DNA of 64,000 nucleotides from Adiantum capillus-veneris (Eukaryota > Streptophyta > Polypodiopsida > Polypodiales > Pteridaceae). Location of the stretch: contig CM043954.1 in NCBI GenBank assembly GCA_014529385.2, forward strand, positions 97,242,247 through 97,306,246. Reading direction: 5' to 3'. The translations under genes were made by a program, and so were the position numbers. The notes under the pieces are model-generated. The model made no database searches. It worked only from the letters and a program-made list of their open reading frames with translations, and was not told the DNA's origin. Shown piece after piece: positions 10,489 through 23,195 of this stretch; the first letter of the stretch is position 1; each line of letters starts with the position of its first letter.

Positions 10489-12453
10489 TTTAGGCCACTT
10501 GTTTTGATTTCAAAGTGATCTAAGTAGTGGAATATATTTAGCTGACTTTAGAGGAAGATGTGTCAATTCTACATATCTACTCACTTTTTACTCGAAATAG
10601 AGTATTTGGAATTAATTGTGAAAGCTATCTTATACTTATGAGCATTATATGGAGTACAATACAAGTGGGAATATATTGAGTAGGTAAGTACCCATCCTTT
10701 TTCATCAAAATCAAAGACGATGCTCATTTGGGAAGGGAAAGGGGTTTTTTCTTTTTTGGGGGGCGGGGGGGGGATTAGTTTAGAACTACAGTAAATGAAG
10801 ATGAAAACACTTGGACGTGACACTCGGGCGTGAGACCAAAAAATGAATTGATCATACATAAGAAAATGAAGGTGAAAAGCCTTTAGTCTTGTTGTCAAAC
10901 TGTTCTCTAGTCTATTCATACCCCAAAATAAATATGTATGTTTTCAATGTGCAGAATGTGACCCAAATTCTGGGGGAATAGTTACAAGTTAGACCATTGA
11001 TATGTTCACGTTTCTACAAAATACACTCTTACAAATTTTCAAGTGGTTTATCTTGTCATGAATACAATAATCATAAATCCCTCATTTTGTGGGTGCTTTA
11101 GGAATAACATGTAATATTATCAGTAGGTAGCCACACATGTCTCATTAAGGGGAATAAACCAAGATACCTCACTTGGAAAAGCAAAAGGCAAAAGAGGGAA
11201 TGAATTTGGCATTAACGGTGATGGAGCAAAAGACGTCGTGCACACACTCACATACCCAAACAACTCAGCACCGCACAAGAAATTTACTTTTATTAAAACC
11301 CACAAACACCACCACTTAAGAGCTCAATAAAAATACTACTCAAAAGCTCAATTCAAACACCAAACACCTCGGCTTATAAGTCCTTGCATGCCCGTAAACA
11401 CTACAAGGTAAGTCGAGTTGATCAACACTTGAAATCACATTTGATGGGGACCAAAATGTACAAGAAAAACCATCAAAAACTCAAAAACTCAAAACTCCAG
11501 CCACAAAAGGCCCCTCTCAAAACATTGCAAAAGCCTCACCAAACTCCACTATGTTGAACTCTTTGGAGTAGCCCCAACCCTGATGGCACCGATACATGGT
11601 CACATAGTCTTGTAGAAAGCCGCACCTTCTTCCCTCAACTCCTCGCACACACGCATCTATGGAAGCTTCAGAACTTTCATAGACTCTCCCAAGTGAAATT
11701 TGAGAAAGAAATCTCTCATTCACTCCTCCACACACTCGAAAACAGGACGCGAATGCGATGGGATTGCACAAGACCACTTGTAGGAATTCTGCTTCCTCCC
11801 ACACATAGAGAGGTAAAAGTGCCAATATTGGCTTTAAAAATTCTCCCTCACCGTGGAACATCACGGAACTGTGAGTGATGTGGATTTTTAAAGCCTTTTC
11901 ATACCCATTTTGACCAGTTTTGACCCCCGATGGGCATTTTTCACAGGAGAAAGCCCAAACGGACTCCAAAATTCACCAAGTTCTATTCTATTGATTCTTG
12001 ATACCCAAAGTCTTTTTCCACATGTCCACATTCCATTTTTGACCACTTCTAGGGTGGTGCACGCATCACCGCAGATCAAGCACCATAAATAGGCAGTTAT
12101 TGCATGTGTCAAACTTCCCGGATGGGACGAGGATATTCAAATCTCCCACTTATATTATTTACATTCTAAAAATCTCAAACACATTCCTTAGAGCCAAAAG
12201 AAGCCACCAAGAACCATATCCAAGGCCGTGATACCCTATCCAGGCATGTACATGTGCCTGATTGCCGGCACGCGACATGACTATTTGACATATATAGATC
12301 ATTTTCCATACTTGAAACTGAATATCACATTAGAAAACCTTCCAAATGCATGTAAACACATCTTTATATATACATTTCCATGCATATACCCACTACTATG
12401 TACGTACACCAAGCGATGCTCTCTCCGATCTCGTGAACACACCACCAAGCGAT

Positions 12454-12454
<1 letters not shown>

Positions 12455-12496
<42 letters not shown>
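12455..12496 (+). repeat. (CT)n microsatellite
   Basis: About 42 bp uninterrupted. Confidence 0.95.
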
Positions 12497-12499
<3 letters not shown>

Positions 12500-12705
12500 C
12501 TCCTCTGGGAGTAGCACAGGCACCAGTAGAGGTGCTTCCTCTCTGTGGCATTTGTGCATGTGGTTGATGACGGCGTCAACTACAAATCACAAATAAATGT
12601 GATGCCCAAGTCCAGCATGGATAGAGTGTGGAGGGCGGAGATCAAGCTGGAGAGGGGCAGAGGGGATTTGCCTCGCATGGAGTTGAATGACTGGTAGAGG
12701 GAAAT

Positions 12706-12706
<1 letters not shown>

Positions 12707-12787
<81 letters not shown>
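12707..12787 (+). repeat. (CT)n microsatellite
   Basis: About 81 bp with a single CTAT interruption near 12739. Confidence 0.95.
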
Positions 12788-12789
<2 letters not shown>

Positions 12790-14050
12790 GTCCTGCGAGA
12801 TGTATGCTTTGTGAGGCAAGGCGTATGGGTAGAGGGTGGAAGCTCTAGAGCATGCAGGAAAGATGGTGGAGGTGAGAGGTAGGAGGGCCGATCCCTCATT
12901 TAAGGCATCAAGTCTCTCTCTCTCAGGTGACACAAAAGGAAAAAGGGAATCGTGCAGTACACGAGGCAATGATGGACCTCTGTTAGGAGGTTTATGAGGG
13001 ACTCTCTATGTCTCTCACTCACAAAGAGACCATCCGTATGTCTCTCTCCTTCCTTTTGTTTTTAGCTCGCGAGCCAGAATCTATGTCTTTCATGGTCTCT
13101 ACTTCCTTCCTTGCCCTTGCAAGCAAATCTCAATCTGCATGTCGCATTCGTTGCAAGTCTGGTCCAGCTAGTTCTGATCATGCAGCTAGTTCTAATCATG
13201 TCATGGTGCGGCATCTTAGCCAAGAGTGCCCATGGCCAAGCCCCCCCGTGGCGAGCTTGTGTCGCGCTCTATCCCTCTCTCTGTCTCGCTTAGTTTGTGC
13301 TCAATGGCGGCCTTTCGCTGTCCTTATCGAGTATTAGTTAGAGCGTGGAATCTGGTGAGATTCCAGTTATGGAAGTAGAGTGTTATCATATCAGCCTTGT
13401 GATTTATGTTCAGGAAATGGTATGGTCACCGTTGCTCTTTGCATCTCTCTCTATCTATCTTGCTCTATCTCTCTCTCACTTAAGCACTATTGGTGGACAT
13501 AAGAGCTTTTCTGTGATGGACCTGGATTCGATAGTGTGGTCATGTTTACAGGTCATGAAATCCATGCGCTAGAGCAGCACAACCTCAATTCTAGGTGCAT
13601 CCTCGCTGCATTTTTCTCTATGGCTACAAAGGAGTGAGAAGCATGAGCATGACCATGTTGAAGTCATCGACAGGCAAACCTTCGGCGAAAAACAGAGCAG
13701 TGTTTGTCAACCTCAGGGCCAGCGAGGCAGGCCGGGGCAAACACGTGGCACTATATGCAGGGCACGAACGTTTTGCTTCGATGAGGAATTTGGAGACATT
13801 CCACTTAATGAAGTTTGACTGAGTAGCTAGGAGATACTAATTGGGAGATCCATTAAAATGTATGGCTCTGATGGAAGGTAGAAAATGAATAGGCGGCGCT
13901 GCAGCTTATATCTGGGCAATAGGGACACGGGCGCATTTTATTTGTGGGCACAAAGGCGATGGGGACGTCAGTACATAGTGTAGGGTAGAGAGCTTGTGCA
14001 GGTTAACGTAGGCTGGGCAACAAAAGCACACAGGTCGATGATGGTATCGG

Positions 14051-14058
<8 letters not shown>

Positions 14059-14093
<35 letters not shown>
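14059..14093 (+). repeat. (CT)n microsatellite
   Basis: About 35 bp, flanked by imperfect CT on the left. Confidence 0.93.
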
Positions 14094-14096
<3 letters not shown>

Positions 14097-15375
14097 CGTG
14101 AAGGGTCTCCTTCCTTGCGGTGGGTGGTGGCCAAGACAGTTGTGGATGTGAGCATCTATCCAAACACAATTTGTAGATGGTTGTGGGTCATTTGAGATAG
14201 GCCTCCAGAGAGGGAGTGAGTGAGTGAGGGAGGGCGTGATTGCAGAGGGTGAGATTGATTGGTAGTTAGGTGTTGTTTTAGAAAGGAGTCATAAGGCAGT
14301 GCTTAAGAGGTAATGCCTCTCTTTCTCTCTCACTTTCTCTCTCTTGCAGTTTAGTTCAATTCAACTCAAGTGTCGACTCGTGAGGCAAGTGCTGTTGGAG
14401 GAAGGTGTACGGGTAGAGGATTGAGTGCAAGGAGTAGAATTTGATTTTTTATTGTAAGGATTTCTTATGTGTACCAAAGAGTTTTAAAGGAATCTTTTAG
14501 GTAGGAACACCTTTTAATTTTTTTAAGCCGTTAGTGACATATCCAAAGCTAAAAGAATTATCCTTTTTGCGAAACCCTTCCCTGCTTTGCAAATGACCTT
14601 ATTCCGTTCCTTATGGAAAAATTGACCTTAAGATCTCAATGACTAATTCGCTAAGAGTCGTATTATTCCCACATTTGTGTTGCTAATGTACTTAGTCTCA
14701 TTGACAAGTGTCGAATATAAAACTTCCCCACTGGGAAATTGAGATTAGGGAAAGTACACTAAGGAATTATAACCCTTTTCTTTTTCCCAGATGGAACTAT
14801 AAAGTCCATTTTGTATCCCACAAGGGAGTTTTGCATTTCAAAGAGGGAAAATATATTCCCTAGTGGGAGAACATTATCGCACAATCGGAAAACTCAAGCC
14901 CACTCTTTCCCTAAAGGAAATTTTATCACTTTAGTATTTTCTTATGGGAGTATAACTCACACGTTTTTTCCCTCTTGGATTAGGGAAATATTGTGTGAAT
15001 TGTGCCCTCTTCCACAGAAGGGAAACCGCGGAAAACTTCTTGTGATGTGAAATTGCAGGCCAAGGATGCAGGAGATCAGACGCAGCTTCCATTAGAGCCG
15101 AAGATGATGCGCGCGAGGTCGATGGTGAGTGATAGGTTGGGCAAGGTGCACCTACGTGAGCTTCACGCAGAGGTAGATGGCGTTGGGACCCATTCCTACG
15201 CCTAGGAGGTTGGCTGTGGAGAGGGCGTTGCAACAGACGGAGGTGAGCACAGGGGCAAGGGCAGGGAAGAGAGTTAAATCGTGGCAAGCCTGGACAAGGT
15301 TGAGTAGGGGAGCGCACTGCAGAGCCAGAGGGAGAGGTTGCGCGGTGGCACTGCTCAATCCGGCCAAAGAAACCA

Positions 15376-15378
<3 letters not shown>

Positions 15379-15411
<33 letters not shown>
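15379..15411 (+). repeat. (CT)n microsatellite
   Basis: About 33 bp, close to the left LTR of gypsy-B. Confidence 0.93.
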
Positions 15412-15412
<1 letters not shown>

Positions 15413-15958
15413 GTCACCCTTTGATAAGTGTGCAAGCTCTTGCCTAGCTGGTAGCTGGGGTAGTACCTCAGACATCAGCTAGAGACCCTATCACTGGAAT
15501 TGCAAATGCGAGCTCCACGGCGCTATTGACACCAGTAGCCCTCGCCTCCGAAGAAGAAATTCACGAGTGCGCATGAGCCACTCTACCAAGCAAGCAGCTA
15601 ATGGAGATGCAAATAATCATGTGCTGCATGCCACGTCGATGTTGCTCAGCCTGCCTCGCAGCCACTCCTTCAAACACACCTCCAGCTTCTCTGAACTATA
15701 ATCCGTCGTCGCTGCTACTGGTGGTGGTGCGAGCGTCCTCTTTATAGGTCAAGCTCTAGCTTCTTTGATCTGACAGCTTTACTTATTGAATTGCCTCATT
15801 CGGCCACAATGATAGCCCCTCGCTCTTCATCGAAATCGACAGCTTCAAGGACTTCAATTTCCTCAAGCTTTCCTCTTTATGTTGATTCCAAAGGTAGTGC
15901 TTATATGTCATAGCTAGCAGATGTTTCTCAACTAGTTTCTCTTGGGCATTCTAAACGC

Positions 15959-17161
15959 TGTCGGAATGTGTGCGGTCTAGCTGGGAAGGTGCAAAACCTC
16001 TGGATATGAGAGTTCGTGATGAGAGTCATAAACACTTTGTGAAAAAGCATTTGTGAAGAATCACCATCCCTCTTTCTAAGGGTGACAGAAAATCTAAGAG
16101 CATTCATGACAGCAAAGTCACAAACCCTCTTTCCTATCGTGCTTGGAGTCTGTTTGTTTTTGTAGTCGAGATTATGATGAGAGGATCACCAAATCACATT
16201 CAATTTCACATAAAAAGACCATTGAAAAACACTAAAGTTGCAGCCATGAAACCTTGATGTTCATACAAGCAAAATTCTCAATCAAAACCCAAACCTCTTT
16301 CATGGTATCATGTAGCCTCGCCCCCAATTACATAGTCGTAACATCAAACAGTTGAAAGGAATGCTCGAGCTTCCACCTTCACGACGAAAATTTTCTGATT
16401 TTGTAGAGATTTATGAGCTTCTAAAGTGAAGCCTACACACCATTTTGATAAGGGGAAACCCTAATTCACTCCCTCACTAGCTCAGATACAAGATTTCAAA
16501 GAGGCGGGACTGCCCTACACATGGATTGAGCAACCATGGAAGCCATTACACAGTAGTGAAAAATTTCTGGTTTTTTCTGTAAAAAGCAGCCCTCTCTCTC
16601 TTACCCACGGCATTTTCAGCTAATGTATCAATGTTTAGGTCAATTTTCCACTCTGGACCAAAACTAGGCCACTCTCAGCTCATTTTTTGTCCAAAAAATG
16701 CCATTTTTGATGCAAAAAATCCCAAACGGAGTCAAAAAAATCCCTAAATTTGTGGGATCACTCGCATAAGCATAAAAATCATAGATAAGCATCATTTTTC
16801 ATCAATATACCACTTTGGGTCACTTTTCATGCAATTCTACAACGGTGTCTGCTAGCTGCTATTTTTGGCAGTTTTTGCCCGCATCAGTCTTTATAGGCGA
16901 GATGAGTGTGCCACCATGAAACACTTGGAATATGTACATTTTTAAACCAAATTAAGAATCTTATCAAGTGGAAAAGCATGAAAATGCTCCACATCCAGGG
17001 CCACGACTCTTCGAATAGGTATGTATATGATAATGACCGCAGTAGACGCTTTAACACATATCACAATATGTACATGATTGCTTTTATTTGCATACATTGA
17101 GAAGTGTCAAGAGTGAGATGAATGTTTTTATTCCACACTATGTACGTACCAAGGCACAACA
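15959..17161 (-). repeat. 3' LTR of gypsy-B
   Basis: 1203 bp starting TGTCGGAATGTGTGCGGTC and ending GGCACAACA on the plus strand. It aligns along its length with 23196-24390 with many substitutions and small indels, so the insertion is old. Confidence 0.85.
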
Positions 17162-17173
17162 TCCACCCCCTCT
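17162..17173 (-). other. polypurine tract of gypsy-B
   Basis: The minus strand reads AGAGGGGGTGGA immediately before the LTR start TGTTGTGCC. Confidence 0.7.
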
Positions 17174-17220
17174 GAACCTGCACATCCTCCAGTATGTGCC
17201 ACAACAACATTTGTAGAGCA

Positions 17221-18481
17221 TTAAAACTCATGGTCAGATGCCATATTCTCACTTTCATCCTCAGTTTTCATATAGTTGGATTCATCATCCTCTTCACTTG
17301 TTTGTGCATCAAATGGATCGACATTCCCTCTTCTTGTGAATAATTTAATTCTTTTTCCTGCGATGGGAATTTTCAGTTCTTTCCTATCCAGTTCACGCAA
17401 GGTGTAAGTTGCATTTCCATGCACATGTTTGACGACATAAGGACAAAACCAACTCTTTGCAAGCTTCCTTATTGTAGAGTGCTGGTTTTCAAGGCTACTA
17501 TCGTACACCAACATCCAATCACCTTCTTCAATGTCTTTTGGTCGGAGCCTATACATCTTGTCAAATTTGTCTTTGTTTTTCAACCTTGCATTCTTTAGTC
17601 GAGCTTTTGCAAGCTCAATGTCTTCAGGCCTTCTTTCCAATTGCCGTATGCGCAATGCAAGAAGGTCTTCTCTACTCATTCCATCTTTCCATGGCAATAC
17701 ATTCCATGTAAGAACTACATCTTCAATTGGCATCACAAGTTTTTGACCATACATTAATTCAACAGGCATATAGCCAATGACTGAACTATGTGTTGTACGG
17801 TCAGCCCACAATGCAAATGGCAGTAACGTGGCCACTCTCCAAGCTTACCTTCACAAGACTTAGCTAAAGCTTTATTATTGGAGGATTCCCTCTTTCACTT
17901 TTGCCATTTCCCTCTGGGTTATAAGCACAAGTTAAAGCTAGTTTGATGCCCATTCTAGAGAAGAATTCCCTTGTTTCATCAGCATACAATTCTCCTCTAT
18001 CTGCAATTATCTTTCCCACACACCCATAGCGACAGATCACATTTTCAAGAAGAAATTTACATACAGCTTGTGTACTCTTTGTCCTAAATGCACGGCCTTT
18101 AACTTGATTAGACAAATCTTCTCTTGCAAGCACCAAATACCTCATTTTCCAAAGTCCCAAAGGAATTGTAACCAAGTCCACAACCCATTTGTAATGCATG
18201 GCTAATGGATAAGTAGAATGTAGTCCATCACGATGATGTACATTTGAATACTTGGCATGTCACACAAGACTCCACAAACTCAACCACATCCTTATCCCTT
18301 TCCACCAACACCTTTCTTTTACCTTGGAAAATTTAAATGTTGCCCATACACCTCGATGTTCTGCCCATAAACTTTCACGGAACTCCTTGATAATTTTTTG
18401 TTGAGTAACCTTATCGCATACTACCCGCAATGGTGTTCCAACTCTTCGTTTAGGATGCTTCCATAAGTAGCCATCCCTCAA
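17221..18481 (-). pseudogene. gypsy-B integrase relic
   Basis: Three pieces. 18481-18260 is the zinc-binding region (AEHRGVWATFKFSKVKERCW). 18199-17864 is the core: first Asp in WVVDLVTIPLG, then YLVLAREDLSNQVKGRAF, second Asp in IIADRGELYADE, and Glu in GNGKSERG. 17835-17221 is the C-terminal part, with YMPVELMYGQKLVMPIED, YDSSLENQHSTIRKLAKSW and an acidic tail. The YLVLAREDLSNQV and CRYGCVGKIIADRGEL wording differs from Tat, Athila and chromovirus integrases. Stops and frameshifts separate the pieces. Confidence 0.75.
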
Positions 18482-18562
18482 GAAGTATCCATATGCTTTT
18501 CTTCTTATCCTCTTAAATGCCTGCCCAATCCAATCATCCTGCTTCTGCAGAGTACTTAAGTA

Positions 18563-19572
18563 TCAACCTATCAAGATCCATTCATCCTCATATAGTTCCT
18601 CTGAAAAGGACTCAAGTGAAGACACAAAACCTGCATGACTACTCTTTGCATGATCAATGGTGTAAAACTTTGTGCCTACATCATCTCCCTCAATAATCAT
18701 GTCCTGTTCATCTTCATACCTTGCCCTAGATAGCATATCTGCCATTGGATTGTCATTTCCTGCAATATGCTTGAACTCAGGATTCAAGGACTTTATGTAG
18801 GCTATCCATCGCAACATTGCAATATCAGGAGTCGAATAGTTTGTGATCATTCCAAGAAGAGGCAAACAATCAGTTTACACAACCATTGATGTCCCTATCA
18901 AGTACTCCTTGTCACACCTCCATGATGTAACCACCCCCCACAGTTCCCTTTTTACTTGTGCATAATCGCATTGGCAAGGCTCAGAATCTTGGCTCCAAAT
19001 CTCACCACATACCTTTTTCCCTCATCATCATCTTACCCTACTACCCATCCTATCCTTGTAGGACTCGTGTCCACTATCACAATGACAGGTCTCTCATATG
19101 CATAGTCTACTTTTCTCAAGGTTGGCGATGAAAGAAGTAATTTCTTTAGCTTTCTCATGGATTCTTTGTGCTCTTCTTCCCATTGAAACTTCCGATTCTT
19201 TCTCAACAACCTATAAAGTGGATCTGCTACATGTGCATAATGTGGTATCCAAATAAGATAGAAGAGGCAAGAACCAAGAAATCTTCGAACTTCAGTTATA
19301 GTTAAACATGTTTCTTTCATGTTTTTGATTGCATCCATCTTTTTTGGACAAGTCCTTCTACCATAAGGACCACACATATGCCCCACAATCAACACTTCAT
19401 TAACACCAAATACAGATTTTTGCGCTGACAGGGTAAGATTAACTTCTTCCAGCTTTGTCAAAATCTTCTCACAATCTTTGATATGTTCTGCAACAAAATT
19501 ACGGCACCCCCTTGAATCCATAGCTTCATCTTTATATTTTCTCTTCACATCCTTTGATGGGCACATCATCAA
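18563..19572 (-). pseudogene. gypsy-B RT thumb and RNase H relic
   Basis: 19572-19033 holds the RT connection (HIKDCEKILTKLEEVNLTLS, KSVFGVNEVLIVGHMCGPYG, ITEVRRFLGSCLFYLIWIPH) and the RNase H start (PVIVIVDTSPTRIGWVV). 18865-18563 holds the RNase H end (WIAYIKSLNPEFKHIAGNDN, PMADMLSRARY). Roughly 170 bp between them has no open frame. Confidence 0.75.
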
Positions 19573-20746
19573 GAAATGGCATTGTGATTTGAGGTATGAA
19601 GTTACGTAGAACCTTGTTCATCCCATTCATTATATGTGCAACTAAATTTGTTGCTCCTTGAGGTAAGGTACACATCCTTACCAGTCCCAGAGGTGTTTTC
19701 ATAGTTGTCAGATCTCTACTCTCAACATCTATCTGAAATTGATCGTATCCTGAATAGAGATCCCCCATTGAGTAAATTGACCTTCCTGCAAATGCCTCTG
19801 TAAATTCATCCATTATAGGTCCTGTACCCACATTCCTGATGGTAACCTTGTTTACAAGTTGCATATCTTGTATGAACCGCAAAGATCCATTCTTCTTAGG
19901 CATAGTGAACCACCTGTTTGAATATGGCACACAAGAAGGCTCCAGGATACCCATGCTAATCTTTTCATTGAGTACTTCTATTAACTTTGGAAAATGTGCT
20001 TTCGGAACCGGAATTGGGCGTAGATTCCAAGGTACATGTGGGATAGTGAAGATCATCATAGGTGCAACAACATTAGGATCAACACACCCTATCTCATGTG
20101 GCTGGAAAGAAAAAGCCTTACCATGTCTTGAAAGCATTTCTTTAAAACTCTTCTTCTCTTCTTTTGTTAAAAACTCTTCACAACCAACTTTTATCTCTTT
20201 TAGGGATTCCATTGTGAATTTGTGTCCAGTTCTTCTTGGATCCCTGAGACTCGGCTGCAAAGAAGCTTGCTCTAGCTTTTTCTTGCAATCTAATGGTAAA
20301 GGTAAGGCCACTGGTCTCACTTTCTTTGCCACCGTTTTGTAATTGGTCTCCACACGCACTTCTGGTCCTTCATTAGCATTGAAATATTTTTTATATTCAA
20401 AAGCCTCAATCACATCATACATTTCCATAGAGCATACTTCCACAATGTGGGTTCCATCTTGCATGCTAGAATCCATTATAGCTTCAAGCTCAAGCATAGT
20501 ATCTACATGAGAAACTTGTTCAAAGAAACCTGAAATGTATTCACTACCCTCTATGAAACCATTTTCTTTCATATATTTATGTACACTATATACATATTGT
20601 CGCGCACTTCTTTTCATATCCTCAAGCTTCATAAAACATACTGACCCATGCTCTATTAATCCCTGGAAACCTGTAGAAAAAGCTTCTTCTCGCTTTGGGT
20701 CAGGCGAGAATCTTTTTCTTCTTGTACCATTGCAATCCCGCTTCAC
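19532..20746 (-). pseudogene. gypsy-B reverse transcriptase
   Basis: The longest open part of the element. RT motifs are in order: CVPYSNRWFTMPKKNGSLRF, VGTGPIMDEFTEAFAGRSIY, SMGDLYSGYDQFQIDVESRD, then the active site as MPFLDDVPIKGC. Both catalytic Asp are kept. About 170 residues before the RT core match no named domain I know. The PYSNRWF and DLYSGYDQ wording recalls fungal gypsy RTs. The frame stops at 19532 and the downstream part lies in another frame that overlaps it slightly, so a frameshift has occurred. Confidence 0.8.
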
Positions 20747-20861
20747 AATGGTACATGGCCAAAACCCCTTGTCTCCCTGTACTCTTTGAACTCTTTGTTT
20801 GATTTTGGTAGAGGATACTCACGAAGACTATTGCGGTTCCTCTTGTGATTCACACATACAG

Positions 20862-21699
20862 TCAGAATTTCACAGCTCGCTTTCCATATCTTCTCTTTAC
20901 CCTAGCATAAGCAGAACCATCATTCAAGACCTTTGTTTCCATGTGAACGGCTGTGATGTATGGTTGCCCAAGGATAAGAGGATATGTAGACATCTCCTGC
21001 ACAAAGAAGTTTTGCTCATCCTTCACATTACCAATCGTCACTTTCAATTTGGACAACCCCATACAGCTCCCTTGATGAGTTATTTGCAGCTCTAATCATC
21101 CACCCATGGTCCGTGTCTATCGGCCACTTACCCTTCATGTAAAGACTCTTGGACATAAGATTGATCTCAGAGCCATGATCTATCAATGCAACATATGGCT
21201 CCTCAAGATCACCCACCTTGACTGAAGTTTCTGTTGTAGCTCTTGCCCAATGACTTTTGGAGTAGTGGATTTTATAGGAGGCTTCATCTTCATCTTCATC
21301 ATCTGCAAATCTAGCATGTGCATCTCTTCGAGAAGATTGGTAGCATCCTACCACACTGTCATCGCAATCACTCTCTTGGACATGTATTCCATGTGCCTTA
21401 AGTGACTCCCCTTCACCCTCAGACTGTGGAGGAATAGACTCAGTGAGAGTTTGCCTCTTTCTTTTTATGATATCTATAATGTCTTCATGAAACTCGCGTT
21501 TAGCAATGCCAAGAACCTCACCCAAGGTGAACTCAACTTTGCTATTCAAAATCCTTTCCTCCAATACCTGCTTTAAGTTTGTGGCAGCTTCAATGTCAGA
21601 TTGTAGTTTGTATGCAAGGCCTTTTGCTTTAGCTTTTCTTTGCTCTTTATTCCTCCCTGTAGATGCCTCCTCCATTGGAATCTCAGGAGGAGGAGGCAC
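20862..21699 (-). pseudogene. gypsy-B protease relic
   Basis: 21699-21028 holds a lysine-rich linker and then the protease start VALIDHGSEINLMSKSLY. The usual motif is D-S/T-G, here D-H-G. 21062-20862 continues in another frame with STYPLILGQPYITAVHMETK, the retropepsin C-terminal flap-to-helix part. The frameshift is at about 21040. Confidence 0.7.
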
Positions 21700-21776
21700 A
21701 TGTGGTGGAGCCTCATAAGAAGGTCCTGTATCCTTTGTTTCACTAGCTCTTGTAACCCTCTTTGAAGTAGAAGGAC

Positions 21777-23109
21777 CTACATCTCCATTTTCACGTTGCG
21801 CTTCTCTTCCACAATTGCTTCATTGTTATAGCATTTTTCAAAATAGGCATGCACTGATAAAGAGTCCACAGGTTCATCCCAACCTGTTATATGGCGTATG
21901 CAATCACCAGCTTCATGTAATACCTGTTTAGTTACCTTCCCTTTTTCGGTTGAGGCTACTGCATATGGCCACAAACTATCAACCTCCTCAAAATCATATG
22001 GAGTATACTTTAACACTTTCTTTGGAATTAGCTCTATCTTTTCCCCATAGGTAGCAGCCTCCACTACAGAAATAGCATGACTACTTTCCATATCCTCCAC
22101 TAACTTCCGCATCCCTCCTTTTCCAAAGTTAGTTCCTAATGGAATACCTATCTCTCGCAGATGGATCTTGCCATACTTAAAAAACACAAGATATCTTTTT
22201 AAGGCATCACTAAAGCGATCACAATCCCTTTTTCCATGGTCTGTGACATCACACCATATGCATTTGTGCACAAATCCTTCTTTGCTTTGGGATTTTTGTC
22301 CTGCATAGCAGGTTGTCCTTTCTCTTCAAGCCTTGGTAGCTTTAACTTCATTTCTCGCATGCCCTTAACAAGCTCATCAAGCATTGAATTATCACCTTTT
22401 GGACTCACAACAGTAGGCTTTGGTGTAATCTCAGATGTGCTAGGAGGAGAGGTAGTACCATTCACCACCTTCTTGTCCCTACAATGTTGCCTCTTAGCAA
22501 GCAATGAGACTGCGTCTTCAACCTCTTTCCACTCAGCCTTAAGACCCTGTTCTGTATTCTTGTCTTCAAAGAGTAGCTCTAACTTTTCTTGGAGCTCAGA
22601 ACTTGTAGCTTGAAGGAACAATTCAGTCTTTTCACTATCCAAACTGGCTCGCTCTGTTCCTGACAGCTGAGCATAGCGCCGCTCGAACTCTGTCAACAGT
22701 TCGGTGATGGAAAGTCCTTCTTTTGGCTTTTCAACCCATTCCAAGAAGGTCCTTTTTGTAACCCTTTCAGAGTCCTCCATGAAGTATTCCTTATGTAGGG
22801 CTAATTTGAATTTCTCCCAACCTTCTCCATGCTCCTCCCTGATTCCCCTTACATGGTCTCTAATCTCGGGACCACAACAAGCTCAAAACTAAAAATCATG
22901 TCTATCTCTGGAACCCGTTGTAGCTCCATCTCCCTTACATAACCACAAAGAAACTTTGTGACATCTTTCCCTCCAAATTGGTCCATTTTGTTCACAATAG
23001 CTTGAAGGGTTTTGGTTGCTGACACCTCCCTACTTTCTACAACCTGTTGTTGTGGCATAAACATGGCGAATACTTGAAACATTTGCATTGTGCCTTGATC
23101 AAAATGCAT
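21777..23109 (-). pseudogene. gypsy-B gag relic
   Basis: 23109-22849 and 22780-22199 carry gag-like helical sequence (GGKDVTKFLCGYVREMELQR; LTEFERRYAQLSGTERASLD; ELFLQATSSELQEKLELLF). 22271-21777 carries a zinc knuckle CIWCDVTDHGKRDC (CX2CX4HX4C), followed by RYLVFFKYGKIHLREIGIPL and TNFGKGGMRKLVEDM. Two frameshifts separate the parts. The role would be particle formation and RNA binding. Confidence 0.72.
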
Positions 23110-23176
23110 GCCTTGTTGCTCTTGTTGACCCTTAGCTTTAATTATTTGTAATTAAACCTTTCAAAACATATACTTC

Positions 23177-23194
23177 GCGTCGGGTTCACCAAAA
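23177..23194 (-). other. primer-binding site of gypsy-B
   Basis: Next to the right LTR, the minus strand reads TTTTTGGTGAACCCGACG. It starts TGG as expected for pairing with a tRNA CCA end. I cannot name the tRNA with confidence. Confidence 0.55.
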
Positions 23195-23195
23195 A

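Larger units (their letters stand above)
10489..15958. other. non-coding interval with CT arrays
   Basis: No credible gene here. The frames present are short, match no family I know, and several run across CT repeats. 10730-10775 has a G-rich run. 11360-12120 has the CCAAACGGA-type and CAAAATTCACC-type wording seen in plant LTR leaders and could be a diverged LTR fragment (weak). 12400-15500 is a cluster of CT microsatellites in otherwise unique DNA. Confidence 0.5.

Noticed and set aside
11517-11969. 150-codon minus-strand frame
   Set aside because: No recognisable motif. Sequence wording looks like an LTR leader, and a second frame on the other strand is equally open.
11360-12120. Diverged solo LTR
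   Set aside because: Some phrases resemble LTR leaders (CCAAACGGA, CAAAATTCACC), but no termini, duplication or partner copy could be found.
12299-12969. Open frames with long Ser-Leu or Arg-Glu runs across CT/GA arrays (also near 8.0, 14.0, 15.3, 24.7, 25.2, 46.9 and 52.1 kb)
   Set aside because: Dinucleotide arrays are open in several frames by composition; there is no protein signal outside the array.
15177-15482. 101-codon frame beside gypsy-B
   Set aside because: Runs into a CT array and matches nothing; opposite-strand frames are as long.
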